Source: Qipengyuania pacifica
GTDB taxonomy: Bacteria; Pseudomonadota; Alphaproteobacteria; Sphingomonadales; Sphingomonadaceae
DNA length: 64,000 nucleotides
NCBI RefSeq assembly: GCF_019857205.1
Contig: NZ_JAHWXO010000004.1
Span: forward strand, 124,001 to 188,000
Direction of reading: 5' to 3'
Of the stretch, positions 61,295 through 64,000 are shown in pieces (positions within the stretch are counted from its first letter, which is position 1; every line of letters starts with the position of its first letter). The translations under genes and the position numbers were made by a program. Below the pieces are notes generated by a model. It searched no databases, was not told where the DNA came from, and worked only from the letters and a program-made list of their open reading frames with translations.

Positions 61295-62527
61295 TTAAGA
61301 ACCTCCCGCCAGCATCCCTTCGCTGAGCACGGACAGGTAGGTTTTTATCGCCTCCGCTCGATCCTCGAAACGCGATGCCCAGCGGCGCGCCTCATAGGCC
61401 CCGTTGAGTGTCGACATGATGATCTGGCTGGCCACCAACGGATCGATCGCCCTGACGGAGCCGTCTTCGAAGCCATCGATAAGGAAGCCCGCGAAGCGCC
61501 GGGCCAGACGGTTCGAGCGCATCACCACGTCCGTCTTGTGATCGCTATCCAGCGCCTGAAGCGCAGTCGTTCGCAGCAGCGGCATGGGATCGAAGAATTG
61601 AAGGTCCATCAATTCGTTGAGGACACTGCACAGCTTCGTCCAATATGAACCAGGCACGTCGTGACCGGCCATCTGAACCTTCGACAGGCGGTCATAGCTG
61701 CGCTGGAAGCAATCCATCACCAGATCGTCCTTCGCATCGTGATGATGGTAGAAACTGCCCTTTGTCACGTTCAGCGCTTCGGCAATCCTGTTTACCGATG
61801 CCCCGCGATACCCGCGCTCGTTGATCATCAACGTTGCAACGCGCAGAAATTCATCGTTTTGCGATGGCGCGGCATCTCCATCGCTGCGCCAGCCGCCATC
61901 GGGCAGTGAGGACGGTGCCCATTCGCCCTTGCTAGCCGGAATGCCATTGCACAGGATCTCGACAATTTTCTGTTCGACGCGCGGGAAGTCGAGCACGGAA
62001 TATCGCCGCGACCAGACGGGCCACCACAGCATCGCCTCGATCAGGATGTGCGAACGCGCGGAATAGAGTGCCCGTTCGGCTTCCGTAGCCGGGTCACCGA
62101 AGAACATCCTGACATCCTGCACGACATCGCGATATTTCTGGAGGAGTTCGTCCTGCTGTTCCTGATCGAGCGAGCGGATTTCCGACAAGGCCGCGATGAG
62201 ACCGTGTTCCCCGCGGCGGATGCGGTCCCGAAGCTGCACGTGGAGCTTCACGAACTTGGCGATCCGCTCTCGCGGCGTAGCCTCCGCCAGTGCCTCTTCT
62301 GCCGTCGCCTTCATGAGGGCGATGGTTTCGGCATAAACCGCAACGATCAGCTGGTCCTTGCGCGGAAAATAATAGGTAACGCTGGTCGCGTTGAGCCCGA
62401 TTGCCCGCGCAACTTTGGTGAGGGTGGTCGCCTGGACGCCGGTTTCGTTGATGAGCACAGATGCCGCGTGAACGATCGCGCTGCGTTTTTCGCCAAACTT
62501 CTTCGTCACATCGGGCTTCTTTGCCAT
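61295..62527 (-). CDS. Tandem (double) TetR family regulator
   Basis: The 410-aa chain contains two complete TetR repressor units in one polypeptide. The first has its HTH near 35-60 (TTLTKVARAIGLNATSVTYY) and a ligand domain to about 190. The second HTH is near 245-270 (GASVNRIAEALNVTKGSFYH) with a second ligand domain to the end. ATG 62527 (MAKKPDVTKK) is used because the GTG at 62539 only adds four residues. It lies 82 bp downstream of the acyl-CoA synthetase gene on the same strand and is presumably its regulator. A covalent TetR pseudo-dimer is unusual. Confidence 0.88.
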   Translation of the reverse strand: MAKKPDVTKKFGEKRSAIVHAASVLINETGVQATTLTKVARAIGLNATSVTYYFPRKDQLIVAVYAETIALMKATAEEALAEATPRERIAKFVKLHVQLRDRIRRGEHGLIAALSEIRSLDQEQQDELLQKYRDVVQDVRMFFGDPATEAERALYSARSHILIEAMLWWPVWSRRYSVLDFPRVEQKIVEILCNGIPASKGEWAPSSLPDGGWRSDGDAAPSQNDEFLRVATLMINERGYRGASVNRIAEALNVTKGSFYHHHDAKDDLVMDCFQRSYDRLSKVQMAGHDVPGSYWTKLCSVLNELMDLQFFDPMPLLRTTALQALDSDHKTDVVMRSNRLARRFAGFLIDGFEDGSVRAIDPLVASQIIMSTLNGAYEARRWASRFEDRAEAIKTYLSVLSEGMLAGGS

Positions 62528-62609
62528 CCAATTCCCCACCCCAACCGCTTACAGCAGGTACCGCTGCCCGTCCAATGGGGCAGGCGCGGCAATCCTCAGC
62601 GAATGTTAC

Positions 62610-64000
62610 CTATGTCTCGAAGAAGCTTGAGAGTTCCTTTTTGAGTATCTTTCCGTTCGCATTGCGAGGCAGCGTGTCAGGCGTAAACGCGATCCTCACC
62701 GGGACTTTGAACTTGGCAAGGCGTTCTGCCACCCACTCCTGCAGGTCGGCCTCGCTGGCCTCCATTCCCGGCGCTAGGTGGACGACGGCCGCCGGCTCTT
62801 CGCCGAGTTGCTGATGCGGCAGGCCGATCAGGGCCGCGTCGGTCACGGCCGGATGGTCGTAAAGTACATTCTCCACTTCGGATGAGTAGATGTTCTCGCC
62901 TCCGCGGATGATCATGTCCTTCGCGCGGTCCGCGATATAGCACCAGCCTTCTTCGTCGAGCCGGGCAAGGTCGCCGGTCTTCACCCAACCGTCGACGAAG
63001 GTTTCGGCAGTGGCTTCGGGATTGTTCCAATAGCCTTTGACCACCATCGGACCCCGGGCCCACAATTCGCCGATTTCGCCTGTCGGCAGTTCGCGGGAGC
63101 CGTCTTCGCTCATGATCTTCAGATCGGCCACTGCTACCGGCGGGCCGCAGCTGTCCGGGCGGTTGAGATAGTCTTCCGACGAATGGCCGGTCACCGTGGC
63201 CATCGTCTCGGTCATGCCCCAGCCATTGCCGGGCAAGGCTCCGAATACTTCCCGGATCTTGCGAACCAGTTCAGGCGCGGCGGGCGCCCCGCCATAGGCG
63301 ATCGCCTCGATACTGGAGAGGTCGTAATTCTTGCGTTCGGGATGTTCCAGCAATTGCCATGCGATTGTCGGCACACCGCCAGTCGAACTGACTTTCTCGC
63401 GTTCGATTATCTTGAACGCTTCGACCGGATCCCACTTGTACATGTAGACCATCGTATTGCCCGCAGCGATATTGCCCATCAGCCCGGCAGAACATGCGGT
63501 GACGTGGAACAGCGGAATGACGGTCAGACCGGTCTTTGGCTGCGGTTCGGGCAATGGCTCGCCGCGCCTCAGAACCGCGCAACCGGCATTGTAACCGCTC
63601 GACAGGATATTGGTGCAAAGGTTGCGATGCGTACCCAGTGCTCCCTTGGGCCGCCCCGTCGTGCCGCTGGTGTAAAAAATGGTCGCATCGTCTTCAGGCA
63701 GGATGTCGACGTCCGGGAGGGTCGCTTCTGGCAGGGAAGCGTATTGCTTGGGTGTCCCGATCACGGATTCCAGCGTGTCTGCCCCGTTCAGTGGGTGTTC
63801 GGCACGCGTAACAAACGTATGATTGACACAGGAAAAGTCGTTCCGCCGGTCCTTCAGGCGGTCCCAGCGCTCTTCATCGCACACGAGCAGCTTGGTACCG
63901 GAGTTGGAAAGGCCGAAAGCCAGTTCATCACCGGTCCACCAGGCATTCAGAGGCACGCAGATCGCGCCGATCGTTACGGCGGCGAAGAAAACCACCGGCC
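62610..64000 (-). CDS. AMP-dependent acyl-CoA synthetase, 5' end outside the window
   Basis: This enzyme of the ANL superfamily activates a carboxylic acid with ATP and CoA. About 463 residues are present; the N-terminal start lies beyond 64000. Visible motifs are the P-loop YTSGTTGRPKGALG, GWGMTETMATV (A5), the VKTGDLARLDEEGW aspartate motif, RGGENIYSSEVE (A8) and the catalytic Lys of PRNANGKILKKEL (A10). The fatty-acid/aryl specificity is not resolved. It is the first gene of a minus-strand unit with the tandem TetR. Confidence 0.93.
   Translation of the reverse strand, partial: PVVFFAAVTIGAICVPLNAWWTGDELAFGLSNSGTKLLVCDEERWDRLKDRRNDFSCVNHTFVTRAEHPLNGADTLESVIGTPKQYASLPEATLPDVDILPEDDATIFYTSGTTGRPKGALGTHRNLCTNILSSGYNAGCAVLRRGEPLPEPQPKTGLTVIPLFHVTACSAGLMGNIAAGNTMVYMYKWDPVEAFKIIEREKVSSTGGVPTIAWQLLEHPERKNYDLSSIEAIAYGGAPAAPELVRKIREVFGALPGNGWGMTETMATVTGHSSEDYLNRPDSCGPPVAVADLKIMSEDGSRELPTGEIGELWARGPMVVKGYWNNPEATAETFVDGWVKTGDLARLDEEGWCYIADRAKDMIIRGGENIYSSEVENVLYDHPAVTDAALIGLPHQQLGEEPAAVVHLAPGMEASEADLQEWVAERLAKFKVPVRIAFTPDTLPRNANGKILKKELSSFFET

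Noticed and set aside
1..64000. Search for rRNA, tRNA, CRISPR arrays, insertion sequences and phage genes
   Set aside because: No tRNA or rRNA pattern, spaced direct repeats, transposase or integrase motif, or phage structural gene was recognised; tRNAs could be missed by eye and a covariance-model scan would settle it.

Overview
This GC-rich, densely coded chromosomal window looks like a pigmented, aerobic alphaproteobacterium of the Sphingomonadales, most likely Erythrobacteraceae. The reasons are a GcrA cell-cycle regulator, a DUF1476 (alphaproteobacterial F1-ATPase inhibitor zeta) protein, a CrtZ carotenoid hydroxylase, a NodT-type outer-membrane factor, a large TonB-dependent receptor glycan locus, and a PspF/PspABC operon like those of sphingomonads. 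The family placement is inference from gene content. I saw no rRNA, tRNA, CRISPR array, phage or insertion sequence.

Layout. 1-3.9 kb: ABC-2 permease (cut by the window edge), gcrA, DUF1993, a spermidine-synthase-like methyltransferase and a membrane protein of unknown function. 4-17 kb: the minus-strand translation/RNA block rimP-nusA-ylxR-infB-thioesterase-rbfA, then M50 protease-truB-rpsO-pnp. A plus-strand AbgT transporter and the minus-strand tdk separate the two halves. 17.2-21.8 kb: phage-shock island. pspF diverges from a sigma-54 promoter that drives a 50-aa ORF, pspA, pspB, pspC and then six very small membrane-protein genes, nearly all translationally coupled. Four of the six share one C-terminal helix motif, a fifth carries a shortened form and the sixth lacks it. 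This is the most unusual part of the window.

21.8-29.4 kb: housekeeping genes (sufE, DUF454, YqaE/PMP3, crtZ, thioesterase, leuC, a 52-aa ORF, leuD, quinone oxidoreductase, DUF1476, BolA, monothiol glutaredoxin, NUDIX). 29.5-43 kb: a glycan-utilisation locus with a LacI regulator, secreted esterase and phosphodiesterase-like lipoproteins, a GH144-type glucanase, an Oar-like TonB receptor, GH3, GH97 and a GluP/FucP-type sugar permease. Two near-identical palindromes (TGYAACCGGTTDCA) lie in the two divergent intergenic regions and probably form the LacI-type regulon. 43-47.5 kb: a MASE1/multi-PAS hybrid histidine kinase and a single-domain response regulator. 47.6-54.6 kb: TetR plus an RND tripartite efflux operon ending in a coupled 33-aa membrane microprotein. 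54.7-64 kb: an acyl-CoA dehydrogenase, three consecutive MFS transporters, an exported protein of unknown function, a tandem (double) TetR regulator and an acyl-CoA synthetase that runs off the window.
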